From CBDCBA01 sp965214125 (GTDB lineage: Bacteria; Planctomycetota; Phycisphaerae; Tepidisphaerales; Tepidisphaeraceae): a stretch of 64,000 nucleotides of DNA. The translations under genes were made by a program, and so were the position numbers. The notes under the pieces were generated by a model, which worked only from the letters and a program-made list of their open reading frames with translations, searched no databases and had not been told where the DNA came from. The stretch is from the NCBI GenBank assembly GCA_965214125.1, contig CBDCBA010000034.1, forward strand, positions 62,001-126,000, written 5' to 3'. Shown piece by piece: positions 25,807 to 33,379 of the stretch; the stretch's first letter is position 1; the number at the start of each line of letters is the position of its first letter.

Positions 25807-26763
25807 CTACCGCGCGCCGCGCAGGATCACAGGCGTATCGTCGGTCGCGTAGACGCTGCCGCTGGCGGGGACGCGCGTCACGAGAATCCCACCGACGCGG
25901 CCGACGGGCAGGTTCGGGCGAACAGCCACGGTATCGATGCCCTGCTCGGGCGTGACGTCGAATAGCCCGCCGTCGACGCGATTGGCACTCGCGGGGCGGT
26001 CGGCGTCGATGATCCAGACTTGGTAGCGGGCCCCGTCGCCCGCGGCGTCGAGCCGCTCGGCTTGGAGCAGGCCACTTTGCAAACGATCGGACCAGATGAA
26101 CCGGCCGGCGTTGCCGTCTTCGCCGGCAATCTCCACGACAACGGCGTCGGGATCCTTCGCGACGTGATAGCTCACCCGGAGCCCCGATTCCGAGATGGCC
26201 AACCCGCGGTTAGGGTTGCTGGCGATCGCGTCGAGCTGGGCGTCGCTGATCTCGCGGGCGGTAAGCGTGATGATGCCCGTGCTGATGAGGGCCGCCCCGG
26301 CCGCGATCCAGCCGGTGACAGCCAAGGCCTTCCACGACAGCGCGAAGAACGCTGCACCACCACTGGCGGCGGTCGCCCCGCCACCCGCGATTGTTGCGGC
26401 GCCGCCCGATCCGCCCGCGGCCGCCGCCGACGTGCCGGCCACGGTGCTCGCGGCGCTGCCCAGGACCAGATCCGCGTCGCGGGCGATCGAGCCGCGCAAG
26501 GCCGACGGCAACACCGCGGGAATCCCTGCGGCCGCGGCGAGGTAGCGCCGGCCCGACCGCCCCACCTCTGCTGTGCGGGCCAGCTCAATCTCGGCGGCCT
26601 CGGCCTCGGCGGGAAACTGCCGCTCCAAATCCGCCAGCTCCGCGCGGTCGGCGGCGTCCATCTCGTCGGCGCCCAGCATCACGCGGTCCGCCAGCAACTC
26701 CTGCAGGCGCACCGGCGCCGCGAGCGACGCGTGGAGGCTTTGCTGGGAGGAACGGGAATTCAC
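25807..26763 (-). CDS. Anti-sigma factor-like membrane protein (RskA-type)
   Basis: Protein of 318 residues. The N-terminal 120 residues are cytoplasmic and helical (LQELLADRVMLGADEMDAADRAELADLERQFP), resembling an anti-sigma domain. An Ala/Gly-rich part leads to one membrane helix near residues 165-190 (ALAVTGWIAAGAALISTGIITL). The outer domain resembles the RskA C-terminal fold (YQVWIIDADRPA, FDVTPEQGIDTVAV, VGGILVTRV). GTG 26763 is preferred: AAGG lies six bases before it, and a GTG further upstream (26820) lacks a binding site. It likely restrains the adjacent ECF sigma factor. Confidence 0.75.
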   Translation of the reverse strand: MNSRSSQQSLHASLAAPVRLQELLADRVMLGADEMDAADRAELADLERQFPAEAEAAEIELARTAEVGRSGRRYLAAAAGIPAVLPSALRGSIARDADLVLGSAASTVAGTSAAAAGGSGGAATIAGGGATAASGGAAFFALSWKALAVTGWIAAGAALISTGIITLTAREISDAQLDAIASNPNRGLAISESGLRVSYHVAKDPDAVVVEIAGEDGNAGRFIWSDRLQSGLLQAERLDAAGDGARYQVWIIDADRPASANRVDGGLFDVTPEQGIDTVAVRPNLPVGRVGGILVTRVPASGSVYATDDTPVILRGAR

Positions 26764-27072
26764 GGCAACCTTGTTGAGAGTGACTGAAACGGCGTGAAGT
26801 GACTGAAACGGGCGAGACACAACTTACCCAAACCCAATCGCAGAACGTGTCTTTCGCGTTATTTTTCGAATCGATTGTCGCCCGCGGCACGCGAGGGCCG
26901 GGGCGCCCACAGAACATCCACCTTTGGACCGCACTCCGCCTGGGCTCCCGAACGGGGCGGCGCATCGCCGCGGGACGGGCGGTCCTCACGAACTGGATTT
27001 CGCCATCCGGCGGGCGCGGATGCAGTTGACATCGGATTTTCCACGCGACCTTTGGACGAGCGATCCCTCCGG
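26764..27072. other. Intergenic gap between sigma and anti-sigma genes
   Basis: No gene is visible in 309 bp. The only structure I see is the 13-bp direct repeat at 26780-26811. A GAAT-rich stretch near 26845-26875 is locally AT-rich and could hold a promoter. Confidence 0.5.
26780..26811. promoter_or_regulatory. 13-bp direct repeat upstream of the anti-sigma gene
   Basis: GTGACTGAAACGG occurs at 26780-26792 and again, identical, at 26799-26811, a 19-bp period. It lies 17 bases before the proposed GTG start of the anti-sigma gene. It could be an operator or the site of an ECF promoter; that is inference. Confidence 0.5.
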
Positions 27073-27750
27073 CTAACCCGCATCATCGGCCGACTCCTCG
27101 CCGTCGGCATCGAGAAGTTGCCGCAGCTTGATGAGTCCGCGGCGCGCGTGCGTCTTGACGGTGCCGAGCGGCATGGCGAGCGAATCGCTGATCTCCGGAT
27201 AACTCATCTCGCCGAAGATGCTTAGACGCAGCACCTTCGCCTGATCGCCCGTGAGTTGATCAAGGGCGGCCGTCGCCTCGCCGGCGTCTTCGCGGAAGGT
27301 GGCGGCTTCGAGCGGGCCGGCCGAGGGGTCGACCTCCTGCGGGCGGTTGATCGGTGTGCCGCCCCCCTCGCCGACCGCGATGTCGCGCCGCCGGCCCGTC
27401 CGCCGCAGCCGGTCGATCAGGCGGCGGCGGGCGATCGTCAGCACGAACGTCCACTCGCTGCCGGCGTTGGCGTCGAACCGCTGCGCGTGCCGCCACAGTT
27501 CTACGAAAACGTCCTGCGTGGCGTCCTCGGCGTCCGTGCGGTTGCGGCAGAGGCGGCGGGACAGGTTCCAGATCGCCCCGCCGTAGCGGTCGATGCAGGC
27601 CTCGACGGCGCCGGGAGCGCTCTGGGCCACATCGGGCAACAACGGCTGCTCCTGCCCCTCGGGCGGCCCCGCCGCCGCCGGCGCCCGATCGGCCAACCCA
27701 CGCGGCCGGGGCGGCGGGGTCGATGGGGAAGAGGCGTCCGGGGCGTCCAT
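27073..27750 (-). CDS. ECF RNA polymerase sigma factor
   Basis: Sigma-70 family, extracytoplasmic-function type, 225 residues. Sigma region 2 is seen as DRYGGAIWNLSRRLCRNRTDAEDATQDVFVELWRHAQRFD, and region 4 as LRLSIFGEMSYPEISDSLAMPLGTVKTHARRGLIKLRQLL with a clear helix-turn-helix. A Pro-rich N-terminal tail of about 40 residues is unusual. ATG 27750 (MDAPDASSP) is chosen. It is upstream of the anti-sigma-like gene on the same strand, the common pair arrangement, though with a 309-bp gap. Confidence 0.93.
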   Translation of the reverse strand: MDAPDASSPSTPPPRPRGLADRAPAAAGPPEGQEQPLLPDVAQSAPGAVEACIDRYGGAIWNLSRRLCRNRTDAEDATQDVFVELWRHAQRFDANAGSEWTFVLTIARRRLIDRLRRTGRRRDIAVGEGGGTPINRPQEVDPSAGPLEAATFREDAGEATAALDQLTGDQAKVLRLSIFGEMSYPEISDSLAMPLGTVKTHARRGLIKLRQLLDADGEESADDAG

Positions 27751-28061
27751 AAAGGTGCGAGTCGTGAAGGGGCCGGCCGATCGCGGCAGGGGCGGCAACG
27801 TGGCACGACGTGGCACCTCGCCGCAGGTCCATTCGCGGGGGCGAATCCTAAGGATGCCGCCCGCACCCGACCAAATCCCCCCGCGGATCGCGCGTCGGCG
27901 ACCGCCCCTGAGGGAACATCAGGTCCGCGCGAGGGAACATCGGGTCCGACTGCCCGCTTTAGGGTTGGGTGAAATCGGTTGGAACCCTTGTTCGCTTGCG
28001 AAGTTCGGGTATCCTTGCGGCGTCGAGCCCACCGCTGGGGAGCACGGGCCGACGGGAGAAC
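27751..28061. other. Divergent promoter region, sigma factor and redoxin-like gene
   Basis: No gene in this 311-bp gap. It must hold promoters for both flanking genes. The clearest structure is a 17-bp near-identical direct repeat at 27910-27947. Confidence 0.5.
27910..27947. promoter_or_regulatory. Direct repeat with GGAAC motif
   Basis: GAGGGAACATCAGGTCC (27910-27926) and GAGGGAACATCGGGTCC (27931-27947) differ at one base and have a 21-bp period, two helical turns. GGAAC resembles the -35 element of many ECF promoters, so an autoregulatory site is possible; no matching -10 could be fixed by eye. Confidence 0.5.
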
Positions 28062-28619
28062 ATGCGAATGCAAAAGACCGCGAACCAACTGGGCGCTCCG
28101 GCGGCCTCCGCCTCCGCGTCGCCGGACCGCCCAACCCGTCTTACCGCCGCCTTGGCCCTGGGCGCGGCCACGGTCGTCTTCGTGCTCAGCCTGGCCGCCG
28201 TGGTCGTCGGAGCGGACCATGGCGACATCGGCCAAGCCGCAGACTTTTCGCTGCGGGATGGCGACAATCGCCGCGTCACCCTGTCGCAACTCACGGCCGA
28301 CGGGGCCGTGCTGCTGGTGTTCGACGACCACAGCAACCTCGGCATCGCGCCCGCCACCGCCGCAGATGCGTTGGCGGGTCGCCGCGACGTGCGCGTCGTC
28401 GCCGTCCGCCCGACGACGCAAGCCGACGCCACGCTCACCGCGCTGGCCGAGGCGATCGAGCGAGACGTGGTGTTGCTGGCCGACCCGGACAAGAGCGTCG
28501 CCGACGCGTACGCCGTTCCCGAGGCCGCCCCGATGGCGCCCGCCTTCGCCGTCCTCATCGACGCCGAAGGCCGCATCCGGGCACGCGGTGATGTCGCGAC
28601 GTGTTTGGCCGCTCTGTGA
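28062..28619 (+). CDS. Membrane-anchored thioredoxin-fold protein without the CxxC
   Basis: Protein of 185 residues. A membrane helix lies near residues 26-51. The outer part has the AhpC/TlpA thioredoxin outline: AADFSLRDGDNRRVTLSQL, AVLLVFDDHSNLG in the strand before the active site, VRVVAVRP, VVLLADPDKSVADAYAVPEAAPMAPAFAVLIDAEGRI. The redox cysteines expected after VFDD are absent; the only cysteine is near the C-terminus. It may be a catalytically dead relative or a chaperone-type domain. ATG 28062 or 28068 could be the start. Confidence 0.7.
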   Translation: MRMQKTANQLGAPAASASASPDRPTRLTAALALGAATVVFVLSLAAVVVGADHGDIGQAADFSLRDGDNRRVTLSQLTADGAVLLVFDDHSNLGIAPATAADALAGRRDVRVVAVRPTTQADATLTALAEAIERDVVLLADPDKSVADAYAVPEAAPMAPAFAVLIDAEGRIRARGDVATCLAAL

Positions 28620-28644
28620 TTAGGCGGGACCCGACGATCTCGGG

Positions 28645-30627
28645 TCACTCGTCCAGTTCCTGCCGGTAGCGGCGCATCACGCCGGCGCGGCTGATCATGC
28701 CGATGACTTGGCCGCGCAGCTCGCCGTCGCGGTCGGGCAGGCCGACCGGCAGTTGACCCACGTCCAAGCGGGCGAAGAGGTCGAACACCTTTTGCAGATC
28801 GTCCTGGTGGCTGACCAGCGGCACGTCGCGGCGCATGAGTTCGCCGACGACTACCAGCGGCATCGCCTCGCGCGTCAACAGGGCCGTGTTGACGTCGTCG
28901 GCAGCGAGGAAGCCCGCGTAGCGCCCGGCGTCGTCGAGGACGATGAAGTCGCGCGTCGTCCACCGGTCCATCAATTCGATCACGCGCTCGAACGGGTCGC
29001 CGGCGCCGATGACGACGGCCGGATCAAGGCTGACCTGCTCAACGCTCATGCGGCCCAGCAACGCCGGGTCGGCGCCGGTGCGTCGCACGCCGCGCCGGCG
29101 CAGGGCACTGGTGTAGATGCTGTCCTTGTTCACGAGCCGGCTAACGCCCAGGGCGACGACGACGGTCAGCAGGGCCGGCAGGAGGACGGCGTCGTTCTGG
29201 TCGGCGCCGGCGGTGATCTCCAGGAGGATCAGCAGGCTCGCCAGCGGCGCGTGGACGACGGCCGCGAGAAAGGCGGCCATGCCCACGAGCGTGTAGGCGT
29301 GCGGCTGGATGTTGTCGAACAGGCCTGTCGCCCGCATGGCCACGCCGATGAAACCGCCGATCACCGCGCCTAGGAAGAGCGAGGGGGCGATGACCCCGCC
29401 GCTGCCGCCGCTGCTGAGCGTGAAGACCGTGGCCATCAGCTTCGCCAGGGCCAAGCCGACGAGCAGCAGGAGCAGGTGCCCGCTGGCGTACTGGTTAAAG
29501 AAGTCGGCCGAGGGATCGAGAAGCGTTTCGATAATGCCGTAGCCGTCGCCGTAGAACGCGGGCATCGGGTAGTTCTCGAAACGGAAGGGCCCGTCCGCCC
29601 CGCCGACGGCATCGTCGGCCAGCAGCACGGCGGCGAAGCCGAGCAGCCCGAGCAGCAAACCGCCGGCCGCCGGCCGCAGCACCTTCACCCAGGTTGGTCC
29701 GGTGATGAGCTTTCGAAAGACGATCTCGCCGCCCTGCATCAGCCGCGTCATGCCCGCGCCCACCAGCCCACAGCAGAGGCCGAGCAGCACGTAGCCCGGC
29801 ACCTGAGGCCAGTCGAGCAGGCTGGCGCCGGCGAACTCGATGCTCGGGTCGGCGAAGACCGTGATGTATGCCGCCTCGCCCAGCCCCTGCGCGTAGAGCC
29901 AGCCGACAATCGCCCGCATCGTCACGTTCGCCACCACCGCCGCCACGATGATGGGCGTGATCGCGCGGGCGCTGAAGTCGAGCAGGATCACCTCCAGCGT
30001 GAAGAGCAGCCCGCCGATGGGCGCGTTGAAGATCGCGCTGATCCCCGCCGCGCAGCCGCAGCCGACGAGCACGGGCATTTCGTGCCGCGCCAGCCGAAAG
30101 ACGCTCCCCACGCCGCTGCTCATGGCGGCTCCAATTTGCACGATCGGCCCCTCGGCCCCTGCGCTGCCGCCGGTGCCGATCGTGACGGCGCTGGTGAAGA
30201 TTTTCTCGATCGCGCTGCGGAACCGGACGAAGCCGCGCGTGCGGGCGACGCTCTCCATCACGTCGACCACGCCGTGCCCCTCCTTCTCCCCCGCCAGCAC
30301 CCGGCTGACGACGCCGACGACGAGCCCGCCCAGCGCCGGGATCAGAATCAGCAGCCACGCGCCGCGGCCGTAGAGGAACTCGGCGCCGGCCGCCCGGTAG
30401 ATGCCGTTGCGGATCAGCAGGATCAGCTCGTGGAACCCAACCGCCGCCAACGCTGTCAGCACGCCAACGAGGACAGCCAGCGGGATCAGGAACGACGTCT
30501 CCCCCATCCCCAGCCGCCGGGCGACCCGCGAGAAGACCACGCGCAGCCGCGTGGCCGCCTGCGCGACGATGGCCCAAGGTGACGATGCCGCGCTCGACGA
30601 TCGGTAGCGTTCGGGCCGAGCTTCCAT
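28645..30627 (-). CDS. ClC-family chloride channel/antiporter with CBS domains
   Basis: Membrane protein of 660 residues that moves chloride, possibly in exchange for protons. ClC filter motifs are seen as GGSAGAEGPIVQIGA and SSGGSGGVIAPSLFLGA; about ten helices span the first 440 residues. The C-terminus has two CBS domains (MSVEQVSLDPAVVIGAGDPFERVIELMDRW and LMRRDVPLVSHQDDLQKVFDLFARL), which often bind nucleotides to gate transport. The usual GKEGP is GAEGP here. ATG 30627 is chosen by its fit to the N-terminus. Convergent with the redoxin-like gene. Confidence 0.93.
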   Translation of the reverse strand: MEARPERYRSSSAASSPWAIVAQAATRLRVVFSRVARRLGMGETSFLIPLAVLVGVLTALAAVGFHELILLIRNGIYRAAGAEFLYGRGAWLLILIPALGGLVVGVVSRVLAGEKEGHGVVDVMESVARTRGFVRFRSAIEKIFTSAVTIGTGGSAGAEGPIVQIGAAMSSGVGSVFRLARHEMPVLVGCGCAAGISAIFNAPIGGLLFTLEVILLDFSARAITPIIVAAVVANVTMRAIVGWLYAQGLGEAAYITVFADPSIEFAGASLLDWPQVPGYVLLGLCCGLVGAGMTRLMQGGEIVFRKLITGPTWVKVLRPAAGGLLLGLLGFAAVLLADDAVGGADGPFRFENYPMPAFYGDGYGIIETLLDPSADFFNQYASGHLLLLLVGLALAKLMATVFTLSSGGSGGVIAPSLFLGAVIGGFIGVAMRATGLFDNIQPHAYTLVGMAAFLAAVVHAPLASLLILLEITAGADQNDAVLLPALLTVVVALGVSRLVNKDSIYTSALRRRGVRRTGADPALLGRMSVEQVSLDPAVVIGAGDPFERVIELMDRWTTRDFIVLDDAGRYAGFLAADDVNTALLTREAMPLVVVGELMRRDVPLVSHQDDLQKVFDLFARLDVGQLPVGLPDRDGELRGQVIGMISRAGVMRRYRQELDE

Positions 30628-30682
30628 CGGGCAGTCGCACCCTAGCGGCGGCGGGTGTCGACGCAACTACATGCGCGTTGGC

Positions 30683-30818
30683 CTAGTAGGCTGCTGCAAC
30701 AGGCCCGGCGTGTCTGACGGATGATGCTTTTCGGCATCTGGAGACGCCCTCGGCAGGAGATCAAGGTCATCCGTAAGCCGATTTTCTGCCGAGATCGACT
30801 TTTGCAGCAGCCCGCTAG
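30683..30818. mobile_element. 128-bp MITE with CTAG target duplication
   Basis: The element covers 30687-30814 and is flanked by CTAG on both sides (30683-30686, 30815-30818). Its ends form a terminal inverted repeat with a shared GGCTGCTGCAA core (left TAGGCTGCTGCAA, right end complement CGGGCTGCTGCAA). It has no coding capacity. A CTAG duplication and this end type fit the IS5 family; the parent element is not in the window. Confidence 0.82.
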
Positions 30819-31399
30819 GAAGCGGCGACGATTAATTGAACAAACTCTGCGACCGACCCGCGGCTCAGGCAGTCGCCCGCCTCGAGCGCTTCGAGGAACC
30901 GCCCGCGGGCGTCGTAGTCGACCGCGGCGGGAGCCCCCCCAGACCGGGCCGCTGCCGCTCGCAAGTCGAACCTGGCACTCGGCCACGCGCTGCGCCAGCT
31001 CGTCCGGCTGCTCGCACGCCGCAGCGCGCGAGAGCAAATATGACAGCGGCCCGAAGATGCCCCAAGTTGCGGGCGATGCATCGCTGGCCGCGTCCGGCAG
31101 TTGGGCGCAGGCGCAGAGTCGGAAGCTTCGGCCGACGCAGTCTCGGCTCGACACCGTCACCATGGCCAGGGCGGTGCGTGGTATCGATTTGAACCGAAGG
31201 GCCGCGCGACGGGCAGTGCACCGTCGTGCAGGGGGAACAGCCAATCCATCGCCGGTACTGCGCCACGCTCGTAGTCCGAGCCACCGCGCGACGCGTCGAG
31301 CACGAAGTAGTCGGCGTACGCCGGCGCCGTGCCGAACAGCTTCACCGACCCTGAGACGGGACGCGGTTCGGCCTTTGCTCCAAAGCTGAACCAGCTCAT
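30815..31399 (-). pseudogene. Frameshifted TagF-like (type VI secretion accessory) gene
   Basis: A coherent protein can be read only by changing frame twice. Residues from 31399 give MSWFSFGAKA then SVKLFGTAPAYADYFVLDA; near 31200 the sense moves to another frame (SSRDCVGRSFRLCACAQLP, WGIFGPLSYLL); near 30945 it returns to the first frame (DYDARGRFLEALEAGDCLSR) and stops in the CTAG beside the MITE. The KLFGTAPAYADYF and DCVGRSFRL segments resemble the GxxGKLPxxGDF and DRVGRxFPL motifs of TagF. Similarity is modest, so the family is a guess; the broken state is clear. It could also be sequencing error. Confidence 0.4.
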
Positions 31400-31689
31400 C
31401 GCTGGACCATCCCTTCCGGCTCACCCGCCTTGCCTTCCGACTCGTTTGCCTTGCGGAGCAGGTCGAACAGCGGCTCGTCGTGCGCCCACGAGATCGGTTG
31501 TCCGCGCATGTCGTGCAACCAGAAGTTCAGGATGCACGAGCGACGTTGCGGCTCGCCGAACTCGTCGACTTCCTCGACCTCTGCGAGCACGACGCGAAGC
31601 AGCGTGCGGTCGCCGGGGTCTGGCGTGGTCGCGAGGAGCAGGTCATGCCATCCGGACCGCACCGCCAAAAGCGAGCCGGCGGAGATCAA
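31396..31689 (-). CDS. Small hypothetical protein upstream of the TagF-like gene
   Basis: Frame of 97 residues from a TTG at 31689; the frame is open further upstream, so the start is not secure. It has a LLATTPDPGDRTLLRVVLAEVEEVDEFGE strand-rich region and a WLHDMRGQPISWAHDEPLFDLLRKA segment. No family recognised. Its stop overlaps the start of the TagF-like pseudogene by four bases, so the two were probably one operon. It may itself be a remnant. Confidence 0.4.
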   Translation of the reverse strand: MISAGSLLAVRSGWHDLLLATTPDPGDRTLLRVVLAEVEEVDEFGEPQRRSCILNFWLHDMRGQPISWAHDEPLFDLLRKANESEGKAGEPEGMVQR

Positions 31690-31878
31690 TGATCCACGGC
31701 CACGACCGACCCGCCCGACCGCCTGCTGGTCCGACGCCTGCGTCCTCTACCCAGCACTATTGCGTGATCTGCTGATGCACTCGACGCTTTCGGGCGTCTA
31801 TCACGCCGACGTCCGGCGGCGTCGTGGCGAGTGAGTTCCGGCCTCACTGTCGACGCCCTCCATCTCGCGAAGGCTTAC

Positions 31879-32673
31879 CTACTGAGTTCGGACCGGGATT
31901 TGCACTTCGCTGTAACGCATTGCGCCGAGGACCATGGGTGAGTTCCAGCCGAGGGTGCGGGCGGGGCCGGTTGCCTCGAAGGAGGGGTGGGCGGTGAGCC
32001 AGTCGCGCAGAATTTGCTCGGCGGCGGTGGCACGGTCGCGGGGAAGGTTGCCGCGCACGCCGAGGCTGACGTAGGTGTCGGCGGGAATGTCGAGCACCTC
32101 GACCGCCCCGCCGGCGGCGCCAGGTTCACCGGTTTTGCCGTCGGGGTAGAGGAAGGCCATCGTCGCGGCGTCGCCCGAGAGGCCGGCGGCGCGGCCGGTC
32201 ATCTCGACGGGCGTGGTCATCGGGATGTCCTTCGCCTGGATATGGTTGAAGAGCTGGAAGAACATGCCGCTGTCGCGCACGCCGCCGTCGCCGCCGGTCG
32301 TGCGGGCGAGGCGGTGGGCGGGATAGCGCTTGAGCTCGATCTCCCCGACCACCGTGGGCGCCGGCCAATCGGGCGGCGTGTTCGCCTCGATGATCGGCTG
32401 GAAGCGCAGTCGGTCGAGCATCGCCCGGTAGCCCTCCCCGACCTCGCTCTCGGGCAGGTCCGCGACGAGCCGCAACTTCTCGGCCGATCGCCAACCGTCG
32501 CCGAGGAAGTCGGCGACCCGCGTCGCCATTGACCGCTTCGCCTCGGCATCGGAATCGGCCTCGGACTCGAGCCGCTCGATCGCCTCCTGCCGCTGCGGGG
32601 CGTTCAACTTGTCGCCGGGTTGCACCGCCGGAGCGACGAGGGCGGCGGCCAGGATCAGGGTGGGCAACAGCAT
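31879..32673 (-). CDS. SOUL-family heme-binding-like protein
   Basis: Protein of 264 residues with a signal peptide (residues 1-18), so exported. After a helical region rich in acidic residues comes the SOUL domain from about residue 105: VVGEIELKRYPAHRLARTT, FFQLFNHIQAKDIPMTTPVEM, MAFLYP and a late YVSLGVRGNLPRD. SOUL proteins bind heme or related tetrapyrroles in eukaryotes; bacterial members are mostly uncharacterised. ATG 32673 overlaps the stop of the upstream gene, indicating coupled translation. Confidence 0.85.
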   Translation of the reverse strand: MLLPTLILAAALVAPAVQPGDKLNAPQRQEAIERLESEADSDAEAKRSMATRVADFLGDGWRSAEKLRLVADLPESEVGEGYRAMLDRLRFQPIIEANTPPDWPAPTVVGEIELKRYPAHRLARTTGGDGGVRDSGMFFQLFNHIQAKDIPMTTPVEMTGRAAGLSGDAATMAFLYPDGKTGEPGAAGGAVEVLDIPADTYVSLGVRGNLPRDRATAAEQILRDWLTAHPSFEATGPARTLGWNSPMVLGAMRYSEVQIPVRTQ

Positions 32674-33323
32674 TACGTGGTCTCCGGTCGCATCAAAAAG
32701 GTGACTTCGCCGACCTCGCCGGCGTCGTTGAAGGCAAGCTCGATCGCGGCCGGGTCGGGGCTGTGGTCGCCCACGTCGGCATCCAGGCGGTACTGCCAAA
32801 TCAACCCTTCGAGCGCGACCGACGTCGGCGGGCCCAGCAGCGTCTCGACGGCGCCGGCGTCCATGCCGAGCAGGGTTTCGCGAAGGTAGTCGAGCGACGG
32901 CCGCCCTTCCTCATTCATGGGGCGGAAGGTCCGGCGAACGTTGTCCCACTGGCGTGCCTGCCGATGCGTTCGCCTGGCCTTGCGCGACCAGAGCCAAGCG
33001 GCGGCAAGCCCGGCCACGCCGACGGCGGCCACGGGCACGGCGACCTTCGCCTTTTGCACCACGTCGCGGCCCTGCGGCGAGTCCAGCCACTGGCGCAGGC
33101 GTAGCTCGCCCTCGACGAGGGCCTCCTGGATTTGCGCCTGCACCTGTTCGGCCGTCGGTCGGCCAGCGGGGGCGGGGATGGGAGGGGCGGGCGGAGGCGC
33201 AGGAGGAACTGCGGCCGACGGCGGGGGTGGCGAGCGCGGCGGCGGCATCTCAGGCTGCACCGCCGGCGGTTCGGCAAGCGGGTCGACGGGCGTGGGCTTG
33301 GGCGGTGTCGGGTAATCGGTCAT
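32673..33323 (-). CDS. Pro-rich single-span membrane protein, unknown function
   Basis: Protein of 216 residues. Residues 1-55 are almost half proline (PPPRSPPPPSAAVPPAPPP). A short helix with an IQEALVEGELRLRQWLDSPQG segment follows, then a membrane helix near residues 93-113 (VAVPVAAVGVAGLAAAWLW) and a basic stretch. The C-terminal domain has DYLRETLLGMDAGAVETLLGPPTSVALEGLIWQYRL, resembling small BamE-like folds, but this is not firm. It is coupled with the SOUL gene downstream. Confidence 0.6.
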   Translation of the reverse strand: MTDYPTPPKPTPVDPLAEPPAVQPEMPPPRSPPPPSAAVPPAPPPAPPIPAPAGRPTAEQVQAQIQEALVEGELRLRQWLDSPQGRDVVQKAKVAVPVAAVGVAGLAAAWLWSRKARRTHRQARQWDNVRRTFRPMNEEGRPSLDYLRETLLGMDAGAVETLLGPPTSVALEGLIWQYRLDADVGDHSPDPAAIELAFNDAGEVGEVTFLMRPETT

Positions 33324-33379
33324 CGGGCCGATGCAAGTTATGAGACGCCCCCGCCGGCGGTCTGCGCAGGAATTGCCTT

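Noticed and set aside
31690..31834. Small plus-strand gene near 31760-31834
   Set aside because: It is short, has no ribosome binding site or recognisable composition, and shows no homology by eye.
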